The notes: generated by a model not told the origin, from the sequence alone. DNA of 64,000 nt from Cladorhizidae sp. MBARI D1340-BT2 (GCA_028752905.1 JAQNBH010000004.1:8746559-8810558); one strand, 5' to 3'. Counted from the stretch's first letter, positions 22,505 to 33,745 are shown. Program-made: numbers and translations.

Positions 22505-23700
22505 CTCATAACAATCTAACCCTAGCAACTACCCTGGCCCCTAACCTAGCAACTCCTAACCTTTGCCATGGCCCTAATCCTAGCCACTGCCCTGGTCCTA
22601 ACCCTAGCCATTGCCCTGGTCCTAACCCTTGCCACTGCCCTGGTCCTAACCCTAGCCTCTGCCCTGGCCCTAACCCTAGCCACTGGCCTGGTCCTAACCC
22701 TAGCCACTATCCTGAATCCTAGCCACTACCCTGGTCCTAACCCTAGCCACTGCCCTGGCCCTAAACCTAGCCACTGGCCTGGGCCTAACCCTAGCCATTG
22801 CCCTGGTCCTAACCCTAGCCACTGCCCTGATCCTAACCCTAGCCACTGCCCTGGCCCTAACCCTAGCCACTGCCCTGGCCCTAACCCTAGCCACTGCCCT
22901 GGCCCTAACCCTAGCCACTGGCCTGGTCATAACCCTAGCCACTGCCCTGGCCCTAACCCTAGCTACTGCCCTGGCCCTAATCCTAGCCACTACCCTGGTC
23001 CTAACTCTAGGTCCTAACCCTAGCTACTGCCCTGGTCCTAACCCTAGCCACTACCTTGGCCCTAACCCTAGCCACTGCCCTGGCTCTAAACCTAGCCACT
23101 GCCCTGGCCCTAGCCACTACCCTGGTACTAACCCTAGCCACTGCCCTGGCCCTAACCCTAGCCACTACCCTGGTCCTAACCATAGCTGGCCCTAGCCACT
23201 ACCCTGTTCCTAACCCTAGCCACTGCCCTGGCCCTAACCCTAGCCACTGCCCTGGCCCTAACCCTAGCCACTGCCCTGGCTCTAACCCTAGCCACTGCCC
23301 TGGCCCTAGCCACTACCCTGGTCCTAACCCTAGCCACTGCCCTGGCCCTAACCCTAGCCACTACCCTGGTCCTAACCCTATCCACTGCCCTGGCCCTAGC
23401 CACTACCCTGGTCCTAACACTAGCCACTGCCCTGGCCCTAGCCACTACCCTGGTCCTAACCCTAGCCACTATCCTGGTCCTAACCCTAGTCCTAACCCTA
23501 GCCACTGCCCTTGCCTTAACCCTAGCCACTGGCCTGGTCCTAACCCTAGCCACTGCCCTGGCTCTAACCCTAGCTACTGGCCTGGTCCTAACCCTAGCCA
23601 CTGGCCTGGTCCTAACCCTAGCCACTGCCCTGGCCCTAACCCTAGCCACTGGCCTGAACCCTAGCCACTGGCCTGGTCCTAACCCTAGCCACTACCCTGG
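22505..23700 (+). repeat. 24-bp satellite with telomere-like CCCTAA/CCCTAG core
   Basis: About 50 units of the type CCTAACCCTAGC followed by CACTGCCCTGGT. Each unit holds CTAACCCTA, one base-shifted relative of the metazoan telomere repeat. A unit length divisible by three keeps frames open on both strands, giving PNPSHCPG- and VARVRTRA-type peptides that are artefacts. Confidence 0.93.
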
Positions 23701-23935
23701 CTGAAGCCATCCACTATGATATGCACATTGAGCTGTCTGCCTTGAATGTACATAGATATACAAACACTTCTGCATGCGCCCAAAACTTCAGGACAAATGA
23801 AGAGGAGGTGCCAGGTTTGTCAGATGCACCATGAATTAGGTGCAGTGTGAAGCTACCAAGATGCTACCAACCTTGGAGTGTCTGGAAGGGAAGCTACATG
23901 TAGTCATGAAGACATGGATTACACCTATGCATTGT

Positions 23936-24235
23936 TTAGCCATCCTGGAACCACATATGTGCACTAGATGTGAATGGAACCATTAAACGTGGAGGGAGGG
24001 GAGGAGGACAGTCTAGCCATCCTAGGAAATGCTGGCTGACCTCCACACTGTAACTATACCGCTTCCCTAGTCTAACCACCACGGAACCTGCTAGCTGGCC
24101 ACAAGCATACCATACATTGATGAAACCTGAATCATTACACCTGGAGGAAGGAGAAGACTGTCTAGCCATTCTGGAGCCTGCTGGGTGACATCTAGCACAC
24201 ACTGATGCGAGTTACTAAACCTCTTCCCCACCCTG
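23936..24235. repeat. degenerate repeat, about 3 copies
   Basis: TCTAGCCATCCTGG-type motifs recur at roughly 80-170 bp spacing with GGAGGAAGGAGAAGAC-like neighbours. Sequence is eroded; no gene. Confidence 0.4.
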
Positions 24236-24375
24236 ATGCCCTCCAGTATCACATGCTGAGGGGTCGTTTCTAGGCTTTAAAAGCTGTGTGCATGTCGGGG
24301 GAAAAGATGCCTCCCTGCCCACACGTGTTCCAAACACTTCTGGCGAGTCCAAACTTATTTACTTGCCAAGAGAAA

Positions 24376-24851
<476 letters not shown>

Positions 24852-25242
24852 CAACACTTGCCTATTAATTTGGCCTATAGGAGCACTAACTGGATAGAAC
24901 TGCTTCCACTCCACGATAGCAACTCTGAACTACAGGGGACTGTCCCTTCTAATGTGCGTGTCCCATCATTTATGACTCGGTAACACTTGACTTTTCTCAG
25001 CTATGTACATAGTCTAGAGTTCAGGTGACACCATAGATACTGGCGATATTCACTTCACGTCAGCTCCTGGGCTATTATTCGTAATGGTAATCGTATAGGA
25101 GCATCGTTCCTATAAACACAACTTCGTAGTGAATAACTATTAGGCATTGGATACAACAGACACACCCACTTCAAGATTTAGAGCTTGATAAAAAGTCGAA
25201 AGATTTCACTTTGCAATCTTTACACTTAAATTTTTGCATTTT

Positions 25243-25530
25243 TCATAGCATAGCAGTTGCGCACCCACACTTCACACATTCTCTCCAGAACACCATATCA
25301 CTTATCACACGTTGCGGTCCAATGGAGTGGCAAATCGCACAGAGAACTCCATCATCTCCTGCACTCTCATGGAGACGAGCAGAAGTCGCAGAAGGGACAA
25401 GAATGGGTGTGTTGTCTAGCTGGTGTGCTAGGTCCGGACCAGCTTCTTCACCCATTTCAGACTCATCAGAATCCTGACTGTTCTGAGCTGTCTTGCTTGG
25501 TGATGAGTCACCATCAGAACTGCTCTCCAA
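25243..25530 (-). CDS. acidic frame with Cys-rich C-terminus, unrecognised
   Basis: The minus frame has an acidic Ser-rich half (MESSSDGDSSPSKTAQ, DSDESEMGEE) and then CAICHSIGPQRVI and WRECVKCGC. Past the stop, KCKDC lies in frame. The spacing of CxxC pairs recalls the PHD-like finger often appended to pogo- or other DDE-type transposases, but this is a guess. It could be the tail of such a gene or an exon. Sequence 24849-25242 holds nothing else. Confidence 0.28.
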   Translation of the reverse strand: MESSSDGDSSPSKTAQNSQDSDESEMGEEAGPDLAHQLDNTPILVPSATSARLHESAGDDGVLCAICHSIGPQRVISDMVFWRECVKCGCATAML

Positions 25531-25769
25531 ACATATTCCATGACAAACACTAGGCCCAGTTGTTCATCTATGCTTATCTCCCCTCCTTCCATTTCTCTGC
25601 AACCTTTCTGCTTGTCAGCCTTTCCCTTCTACTCTCCTATGCTTCCTTCCTCTTCTCTTTCCCTTCTCTATCTTCTGCGTGCTTGTTCAACCATCTTCCC
25701 TTCTCTCAGTTCTTCAGCTCCACTTTTCATCCTCACATCTTCCTTCGGCATTTAATAATATTCATCAGG

Positions 25770-27630
25770 TTTCCTGATGAAGGCTAGAGCATCTAGCCAT
25801 ATTCCTGATGGAGGCTAGAGCATCTAGTCATTATTCCTGGTGAAGGCTAGAGCATCTAGTCATTATTCATGATGAAGGCTAGAGCATCTAGTCATTATTC
25901 CTGATGAATACTAGAGCATCTAGTCATTATTCCTGATGAAGGCTAGAGCATCTAGTCATTATTCCTGATGAATACTAGAGCATCTAGTCATTTATTCCTG
26001 ATGAATGCTAGAGCATCTAGTCATTATTCCTGATGAAGGTTAGAGCATCTAGTCATTATTCCTGATGAAGGCTAGAGCATCTAGTCATTATTCCTGATGA
26101 AGGCTCGAGCACCTAGTCATTATTCATGATGAAGGCTAGAGCATCTAATCACTATTCTTGATGAAGACTAGAGCATCTAGTCATTATTCCTGATGAAGGT
26201 TAGAGCATCTAGTCATTATTCCTGATGAAGGCTAGAGCATCTAGTCATTATTCCTGATGAAGGCTAGAGCTTCTAGTCATTATTCCTGATGAGGCTAGAG
26301 CATCTAGTCATTATTCCTGATGAAGGCTAGAGCATCTAGTCATTATTCCTGATGAAGGCTAGAGCATCTAGTCATTATTCCTGATGAAGGCTAGTCATTA
26401 TTCCTGATGAGGCTAGAGCATCTAGTCATTATTCCTGATGAAGGCTAGAGCATCTAGTCATTATTCCTGATGGAGGCTAGGGCATCTAGTCATTATTCCT
26501 GATGAAGGCTACAGTAGTCATTATTCCTGATGAAGGCTAGAGCATCTAGTCATTATTCCTGATGAAGGCTAGAGTATCTAGTCATTATTCTTGATGAAGG
26601 CTAGAGCATCTAGTCATTATTCCTGATGAGGCTAGAGCATCTAGTCATTATTCCTGATGAAGGCTAGAGCATCTAGTCATTATTCCTGATGAAGGCTAGA
26701 GCATCTAGTCATTATTCCTGATGAAGGCTAGAGCATCTAGTCAATATTCCTGATGAAGGCTAGAGCATCTAGTCATTATTCCTGATGAAGGCTAGAGCAT
26801 CTAGTCATTATTCCTGATGAAGGCTAGAGCATCTAGTCATTATTCCTGATGAAGGCTAGAGCATCTAGTCATTATTCCTGATGAAGGCTAGAGTAGTCAT
26901 TATTCCTGATGAAGGCTAGAGCATCTAGTCATTATTCCTGATGAAGGATAGAGTATCTAGTCATTATTCCCGATGAAGGCTAGACATCTAGTCATTATTC
27001 CTGATGAGGCTAGAGCATCTAGTCATTATTCCTGATGAAGGCTAGAGCATCTAGTCATTATTCCTGATGAAGGCTAGAGCATCTAGTCATTATTCCTGAT
27101 GAAGGCTAGAGCATCAAGTCAATATTCCTGATGAAGGCTAGAGCATCTAGTCATTATTCCTGATGAAGGCTAGAGCATCTAGTCATTATTCCTGATGATG
27201 GCTAGAGCATCTAGTCATTATTCCTGATGAAGGCTAGAGCATCTAGTCATTATTCCTGATGGAGGCTAGAGCATCTAGTCATTATTCCTGATGGAGGCTA
27301 GAGCATCTAGTCATTATTCCTGATGGAGGCTAGAGCATCTAGTCATTATTCCTGATGGAGGCTAGAGCATCTAGTCATTATTCCTGATGAAGGCTAGAGC
27401 ATCTAGTCATTATTCCTGATGAAGGCTAGAGCATCTAGTCATTATTCCTGATGATCTAGAGCATCTAGTCATTATTCCTGATGAAGGCTAGAGCATCTAG
27501 TCATTATTCCTGAAGAAGGCTAGAGCATCTAGTCAATATTCCTGATGAAGGCTAGAGCATCTAGTCATTATTCCTGATGAAGGCTAGAGCATCTAACCAT
27601 TATTCCTGATGAAAGCAAGAGCATTCTGGT
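25770..27630 (+). repeat. 32-bp tandem array with hammerhead-like half-core
   Basis: About 58 units; the recurring segment reads CCTGATGAAGGCTAGAGCAT, then CTAGTCATTATT, and returns to CCTGATGA. Within each unit GCTAGA and TCTAGT pair as a hairpin around GCA. Variants include GATGGAGG and units shortened by one or two bases or to CTAGTCATT. At the right end the last unit changes to GAGCATTCTGGTCGAACC, restoring most of the CGAAAC box that all internal units lack. Confidence 0.93.
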
Positions 27631-27840
27631 CGAACCATTGAATCTCAAGTTGGTTATTGAGAAGGTCATTGCAATTCATTAGTGCTTAATTCCTAGCCTC
27701 AGAGATACGCTTTGTCCTCGTCTTGCCAACAGCAGCCATCGTCATGAGGTGTGACAAAAACGTCAAATAAATCTCAATAATCAATCCTGCTGCTTACCTG
27801 TGAATTTACAAGAGGAGAAGCTGGAAATATAAGGCTTGAA
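27609..27840 (+). repeat. right flank of the 32-bp array, duplicated at 33505-33740
   Basis: From AGCATTCTGGTCGAA through AAGTTGGTTATTGAGAAGGT to GCTGGAAATA, this stretch is nearly identical to 33505-33740, with only scattered substitutions and a few indels. The two copies define the 3' part of one repeat family. Confidence 0.85.
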
Positions 27841-27849
27841 AAGGAAACA

Positions 27850-28089
27850 ATGGGTGGAGAGGATGACAAGTACATCTGGGTGGAGCTAACTACAGGCGAA
27901 GTAGACCTCAAGACACTGCTAGCGAACAAGGACATTCACCCACTGAAGAGCAGTACACACCGCACCTCACCACATCTGTGTCAGACCTATTGGCTACTGG
28001 TTGCTGATCAGGAGGCTGTGATGGGCCTACATCGGAGGATGTCACAGGATGTTGTGAAATTGGTGATGATGGTTACTGGAAATAAATGA
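27850..28089 (+). CDS. unrecognised 79-codon frame
   Basis: Starts MGGEDDKYIWVELTTGEVDL and ends at TGA just before a minisatellite. Composition is normal, no domain recognised, no splice signals identified. Could be a short exon or chance. Confidence 0.18.
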   Translation: MGGEDDKYIWVELTTGEVDLKTLLANKDIHPLKSSTHRTSPHLCQTYWLLVADQEAVMGLHRRMSQDVVKLVMMVTGNK

Positions 28090-28117
28090 TTCACTTGCTC
28101 AGAACATCGTTTCATGT

Positions 28118-28492
28118 TTTGCAACAGCATTGGGGTTAAAAGGTTTTCATTTTTGCAACAGCATTGGGATTAAAAGGTTTTCATGTTTTGCAACAGCATT
28201 GGGGTTAAAAGGTTTTCATGTTTTGCAACATCATTGGGGTTAAAAGGTTTTTATGTTACAACAGGTTACAATAGCATTGGGGTTAAAAGGTTTTATTTTT
28301 TTCTACAGTATTGGGGTTAAAAGTTTTTCATGTTTTGCAACAGCATTGGGGTTAAAAGGTTTTTATGTTGCAACGGCATTGGGGTTAAAATGTTTTTATG
28401 TTGCAACAGCATTGGGGTTAAAATATTTTTATGTTGCAACATCATTGGGATTAAAAGGTTTTTATGTTGCAACAGCATTGGCGTTAAAAGGA
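28118..28492 (+). repeat. minisatellite (GCATTGGGGTTAAAAGGTTT)
   Basis: Ten to eleven units of about 35 bp, with the core GCATTGGGGTTAAAAGGTTT and a variable linker CATGTTTTGCAACA or TATGTTGCAACA. Sequence 28493-28864 holds nothing I recognise. Confidence 0.92.
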
Positions 28493-28864
28493 TAAATCCC
28501 ACATCTTGAGAAACCGACTTTGACATTTGGAATTGAAAATGTGATCCAAAGGACTCTCGACAACGAGGGAACATTCTATTTTTTAACACATCAATGATTC
28601 TTTAAAAGAAAGAGCTCTGATGGATATGAAGAATGGGTCCTTAAGGGACGACCACCATTTTGGGGGGGTTTCTTCCAACAACAACAAAATGAAAATTTTA
28701 ATGTACTCTCTACCTTCACTAATACACGTGTACTGTATGTAACTGTGTTTCAAGTTTCAACTCATTATTGCCAACCGTTCTTCAGTTATCATCCTTTTTA
28801 GTGACATTTTTCATTGTATGTATATCATTTGAGAAGAGGCCAGGAAGAAACAAGAAGAATATCT

Positions 28865-29050
28865 CAACAAAGAACTCTCAGTTGACATAATAACATTATA
28901 ATCACCTTCTCAATAATCAACTTCAAATTGTATTCACTCGACGTTTCGCTAGATGCTCTAGCCTTCATCAGGAATAATTTGATGAAGGCTAGAGCATATT
29001 GTCGAAATGTCGAGAGTCCAATTTCAAGCTGATTATTATTATTGTAATAG
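28865..29050. repeat. palindromic hammerhead-like dispersed repeat, best copy
   Basis: The left half (minus orientation) and right half (plus) face each other around 28978. On the minus strand 28977-28931 reads TTATTCCTGATGAAGGCTAG, a GCA loop region, then CGAAACGTCGAGTGAA. TTATTC can pair with GAGTGAA, and GCTAGA with TCTAGC. The right half has CGAAATGTCGAGAG. Outer arms end in AATAATCA/TGATTATT-type sequence. Confidence 0.75.
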
Positions 29051-29165
29051 ATTGACGACATGAATAAATGATTCTAACCCAGTCAATTTTTCCCCATCAT
29101 CTGAAAGCTCTTTACTTTCTCAAGAGAGAGAATCCAGTCTATGCAATTGAACTCCTACCCCACCT

Positions 29166-30297
29166 TCATAGATGGGCTAGGAGTACGTATCTGGGTCCTT
29201 TGCTAGCACCATAAAAGGCAAGTGCTGATGACCCAAGGTTAGGATGAAAAGTAGTTTGTAAGATGTTGTCTTTAATGACCTTGGTGTTATTGCAAGGAAG
29301 TATTGCAATACCACCTTGCACAAGAATGGGCTCTCTTTTGGAGAACGAAATTGGATGACGCATTAAAAAGTCATGGCTTCTTCAGTAGGTAAAAAATCAC
29401 AAAAACGGTCCCTTGGGGGACTTTGGTCTGACCCTGCCTTGAGGAACTTTCTGGTCCTGCTTTGAAAGACTTGGCCTGTTCCTGTCCTGCCTTGAGGTAT
29501 TTGGTTTGGTCCTGCCTTGAGGGACTTTCTGGTCCTGCTTTGAAAGACTTGGTCTGGTCCTGCCCTGAGGGACTTGGTCTGGTCCTGTCTGGGACTTGGT
29601 CTGGTCCTGCCTTGAGAGATTTTTCTGGTCCTGCCTTGAGGGACTTGGTCTGGTCCTGCCCTGAGGGACTTGGTCTGGCATTGCCTTGATGGACTTGGTC
29701 CGTTCCTGCCTTGAGGGGCTTGGTCTGGTCCTGCCTTGAGGGACTCTTGTCCTGCCTTGAGGGACTTGGTCTGGTCCTGCCTTGAGGGACTCTTGTCCTG
29801 CCTTGAGGGACTTGGTCTGGTCCTACGCTGTTTGAGGGACTTGGTCTGGTCCTGTCTTGAGGGACTTGGTCTGGTCCTGCCTTGAGGGGCTGGGTCTGGT
29901 CCCCTCCCTTGAGGAACTTGGTCTGGTCCTGCCTTGAGGGACTTGGTCCGTTCCTGCCTTGAGGGACTTGGTCTGGTCCAGCCTTGAGGGACTTGGTCTG
30001 GTCCTGCCTTGAGGGACTTGGTCTGGTCCTGCCTTGAGAGACTTGGATATCGTGTTTGCAATGCATGCTAATAAGGGGTGGCAGGCAGAATAGGATACCA
30101 TGACAGGTAACATCAATGTTGATGGCGATCAATAAGGAGCACAACTGGATGCTCAGGGAAATTAAACTTACGAAATGTATTTTTTCATCAACACCAAAAA
30201 TAACTCCGTAAACTATCCAATCGGATTCACTTCGTGCATGCAGTGCATCTTCTAAATGGATAAGGTCACCAGGAAATGATTGACAATAAATTCTCAT
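29166..30297 (-). CDS. possible two-exon gene with a minisatellite in its intron
   Basis: The upstream frame (30297 down to about 30176) reads MRIYCQSFPGDLIHLEDALH, SDWIVYGVIFGVDEKIH and then meets a consensus donor GTAAGT. Downstream of a ~650-bp repeat array, a frame (about 29360-29166) reads QGGIAILPCNNTKVIKDN and LGSSALAFYGASKGPRYVLL before a stop. Both have ordinary protein composition, but I recognise no family and the acceptor was not fixed. The long frames running through the repeat itself are artefacts. Confidence 0.25.
29405..30055 (-). repeat. 25-bp minisatellite (CCTTGAGGGACTTGGTCTGGTCCTG)
   Basis: About 26 units, plus-strand core TTGAGGGACTTGGTCTGGTC. All three minus frames stay open (RQDQTKSLKAGPD-type peptides), as expected when a stop-free 25-bp unit cycles through frames. 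Confidence 0.93.
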
Positions 30298-30504
30298 CGG
30301 CTATTCACCAAGAAGTAAGTTTGATATGCTCCCTTATGACACAAGACCAGCAGCAAGCATTTCTTGCCCTCAGTGGAGACAGCTAGCACTATTGCAGTCT
30401 AAGGTGAGGAAAGTTTTATGGCAGTTCTATTACCCACCTTGCTATATTCTTAAGGCCGTGATCCATCTATAGAGTCTTACCACGAGCCTGAAGTGTTCGC
30501 TGAC

Positions 30505-32421
30505 AATATGTGATACGATCTGAGAAAAGGGCCCACTTCGGCCAAAAAAAAATATCTGCGTTATTGTCATGAGGTTAAAGTTCAAGGATAGCTAAGTAGA
30601 ATGGTACTGGAATTGTGCCTTGATCTAATGCCATTCCAAAGTTATACACAGTTTTGCTTCCATTCTTCACTACACTGTCAAACGAGAAAACGCGTCTAGA
30701 AATTTCCCTTGTGTTGTTATACGCGAAACTCCGTGCACGTATTGATGACGTCACGTTTTTAATCATGACGACCCGTACCAGAAGTAGTTTTTGGCAAGGG
30801 GGGCTATCTAGGCAACGCTAGGCCATGGCGCTACCCTGTTAAATAGCTGGGACAAAGGGAGAAGAACTTCTTGGCATCTTGTGAAAGGTATGGTGTAGTC
30901 TTAGTTTGTTATTAGCTACACCCTGGCTAGCTACAAGTTAACTGTTTAGAATTTTGTTTATTGTTTTGAGGGCTAGCATCTTCAAGTTATAGGCTTAGTT
31001 ATCTATAGTTTTATCGTCATCTCTATAGGGTCCATAGGGTCCAACTGAGTTTTTGTACCTTTACTACTTTGTTTAAACTAAATTACACCCTAGCTACACA
31101 AGTCAGATTTTTGGTTTGTTTTGAGAGCTAGTATCTTCAAGTTATAGGGGCCCAAGTGAGTTTTTGCACCTTCACTACTTTATTTTACCTTGGTTTTGGA
31201 TTAGTAGCTAAGCTAAGCTAAAAGTGTAGTTTGATTGAGTGACTAGTGTTGACAACAGTAGATAATTGACAACAGTAGATAATCCTGGTTATCTTTGATA
31301 ATGGTTATAGCAAGGACATAAAAATAAAATTAGCAAGGATAAAATTAGCGTAGTGAGTAGCTAAGTGAAAGAATGCTGACATCATGGTTCTGGGCATGAC
31401 CTGCTATTGTATCCTACTTTCTTGCAGGTCGTGCAAGTGCGGACCCTTTTTGTCGGTGGTGCTGATGTGGTCGAGTTCTCCACTTCCTCGTTAACCACTG
31501 GTGAGCAGCTCGACTGGATGGCTTTAGAAAAGATGATGGTTTGGGGCATGTTATGTCTTTGTCCTTCTCGGGACAGAACTGTCGGATGCTGTCAAATAAG
31601 TACCACTGTCGTTCTGGAGACAAACCTTTGGCGGGAGTGATGATGATGTGTGGCATATCTGTGACTGTTGGTGTCCATCAATGTTTGGCAAGCACAAACC
31701 GGTGTTGTACAGTGTCTGAACGCTCCTTTGCTGTCACTGTGCCTGGATCGGATGAACTGAATATGAATTGGTGGAAACGCTTTATTCCTGAGAACTTCTT
31801 CAAATGCGAAGCAAAGAAGTCTGTCCAATTGAAGCAAGGAATGATGGTGATCAATTCACATCACTTCTGCTTCAACTCCTATTTGACATCAAACACACAC
31901 ACAATATCTGATTGAAATGAAATCACCATTTTTTTGTAAGCATGATGTTTTATTTGTATACACATGCATTTAGCTCACTGTCATCTTCTATGTCACTATC
32001 ATCTGCATGGTCATCAGGTGTACAGAAATACTCTTCCAATACTTCCAAGAGGGGTTGCTTCTTCATGGCTGAAGTGCTTCAGAAGGGCTTCTTGTTATCA
32101 ACGCACGAAAACTGAAGGGAAATTCCCGCGTGCCCACAGAAACCTGAAGGGAAATTCCCGCGTGCCCGTAATTTCATTCCGTGCACGCGGTAGCTTCGCG
32201 TGGCTTCTTTATTTTTTTAACTTTTTCTAACTGCTCGCTTGAATGGAAGGAAGCGCTTCTTGGCCTTAAAACTTTGCACAAAGATAGAGCAATGACCCAA
32301 GATGCCTCTGAGGTAATTTATTGAGATATCATGAATCATAACCTTGGTAGCTATTTCAGGTCCTAGTGCAAATTCAGTTTTTGGGCGAAGTGGGCCCTTT
32401 TCTCAGATCGTATCACATATT
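30505..32421 (-). mobile_element. DNA transposon with 44-bp terminal inverted repeats
   Basis: The left terminus 30505-30548 (AATATGTGATACGATCTGAG onwards, through GGGCCCACTTCG) is matched in inverse complement by 32378-32421, with one mismatch in 44. Between them lies a decayed minus-strand frame. No convincing target duplication flanks the ends, so the true limits may be a few bases off. Interior sequence at 30940-31200 holds an imperfect direct duplication (TTCAAGTTATAG, CCAAGTGAGTTTTTGC). Near 32100-32160 a ~45-bp segment with GGGAAATTCCCGCGTGCCC is repeated twice. Confidence 0.75.
31390..31880 (-). pseudogene. decayed transposase-like C-terminus with zinc-knuckle remnant
   Basis: Minus-strand frames read KKFSGIKRFHQFIFSSSDPG, AKERSDTVQHRFVLAKH, a stop, then TPAKGLSPERQWYLFDSIRQ and FCPEKDKDITCPKP. 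After a frame shift comes RVRTCTTCKKVGYNSRSC and a stop. The last motif is a CX2CX4HX4C knuckle with the His changed to Tyr. A similar tail occurs in repeated proteins of marine invertebrates; I cannot name the superfamily. It sits inside the 44-bp inverted repeats and in the right position to be that element's own gene. Confidence 0.45.
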
Positions 32422-33365
32422 ATTAGCTTCAGCATGATCACATACCTTCAAGCATATCCATTTTTCAAAGAGTGATCTTTTAATGGCACTTGTTGAAGTG
32501 ACCAGCTCTTCCTGTTCACGTTCCTGCAGCCCAACCACAGGCTATGACCGTGGTTCTTGTCACAGGATAACCACTTTCAGCCATGTCAAGGAGAAATGAT
32601 GAAAGGGCACCTCAGCAGAAAGAATAGTTTGGGGTCCAAGTGTGTGCCATGGCTTTAGTAGGCAAAAGTCTTTTGGAACACAAAAGCTGCAGCTCTATAT
32701 ATCGTCAGCTCTTTATTATTGTTATTTTTACAGCATTCATAGCAGAAAACATGTCCTCATTTTTCCACTGCTCGTGATGCTGTTTCTCAGCCATTCCGAG
32801 CACACAAAATATTGGCAACCATGATCAATCAATAACTGCACAGTTTCGGCTTGTCTCTCGCTCAAACCTCCGTACCTTCACTGAGCACTCTGCCAAGAAG
32901 CAGAATCTCATCGCCCTCACCACACATCTGGGAGGAAACTGCTCCTAGGAAGAAAATCTCGCTTCTATCACCATATCTTGAACAAAATGAGGTCCACAGC
33001 ACTTCAAAACTAAGCATGCATTCCGATCTAACTACTGTGCCATGGCCGTATCTCCATTGGCAACTGTTCATACGACCAAAGTGTTTGTCGATATTCGTTT
33101 CCACTGGCGATAAAAAACAAGTTTACTCTATTTCATTATTTATTTCATAAATATTTCCTTTTTCCTTTTATTAACTTTCCATTTAATTAACCCTCGTCCA
33201 TGCCAGTTGGCCAACACTGTTGTGACCCTTACAGCAGCTGCAGTTTACTAATGGCGGCTTCTGCACCGGCCTGCTTTAAAGAGAGTTGGTGTTGAATCCC
33301 CAGGCATCTGTTTCAGTTTCAACAGACTCCACCTCTTTCTAACATTACGACTGCACTGCTATCCT
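32422..33365. other. no supported gene
   Basis: Two opposite open frames around 32851-33150 overlap, so at most one could be real, and neither shows a known domain. The rest is AT-rich. Confidence 0.3.
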
Positions 33366-33369
33366 CTAT

Positions 33370-33745
33370 ATATTAAAATCACCTTCTCAAATTAACATCA
33401 ATTTTTATTCACTCGACGTTTCGATTAGATGCTCTAGTCTTCATGTTGAAGGCTAGACATCTAGTCATTATTCCTGAAGAAGGCTAGAGCATCTAGTCAT
33501 TATTCCTGATGAAAGCAAGAGCATTCTGGTCGAAACGTTGAATCTCAAGTTGGTTATTGAGAAGGTCATTGCAATTCATTAGATGCTTAATTTCTAGCCT
33601 CAGAGATACGCTTTGTCCTCATCTTGCCAACAGCAGCCATCGTCAGGAGGTGTGTCAAAAACGTCAAATAAATCTCAATAATCAATCCTGCTGCTTACCT
33701 GTGAGTTTACAGGAGGATAAGCTGGAAATACAAGGCTTGAAATGT
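33370..33745 (+). repeat. hammerhead-like dispersed repeat with short core array
   Basis: A left half in minus orientation (TCACTCGACGTTTCG on plus) is followed by about three 32-bp-type units. The right cap then has CCTGATGAAAGC and GGTCGAAACGTTG, and continues as the flank shared with 27609-27840. It is the short counterpart of the 1.9-kb array. Confidence 0.8.

Noticed and set aside
22568..23664. Long frames on both strands with PNPSHCPG or VARVRTRA repeats
   Set aside because: The 24-bp satellite lacks stops in several frames; no start, splice or domain evidence.
25770..27630. CRISPR-like array
   Set aside because: Units are head-to-tail with no unique spacers and the sequence is eukaryotic.
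29363..30061. Gln/Pro/Ser repeat protein of 232-308 residues on the minus strand
   Set aside because: 25-bp minisatellite artefact; only the short non-repeat ends were kept as possible exons.
31541..31915. 124-codon plus frame at 31.5-31.9 kb
   Set aside because: The opposite strand carries the recognisable transposase-like motifs, so this frame is most likely a shadow.
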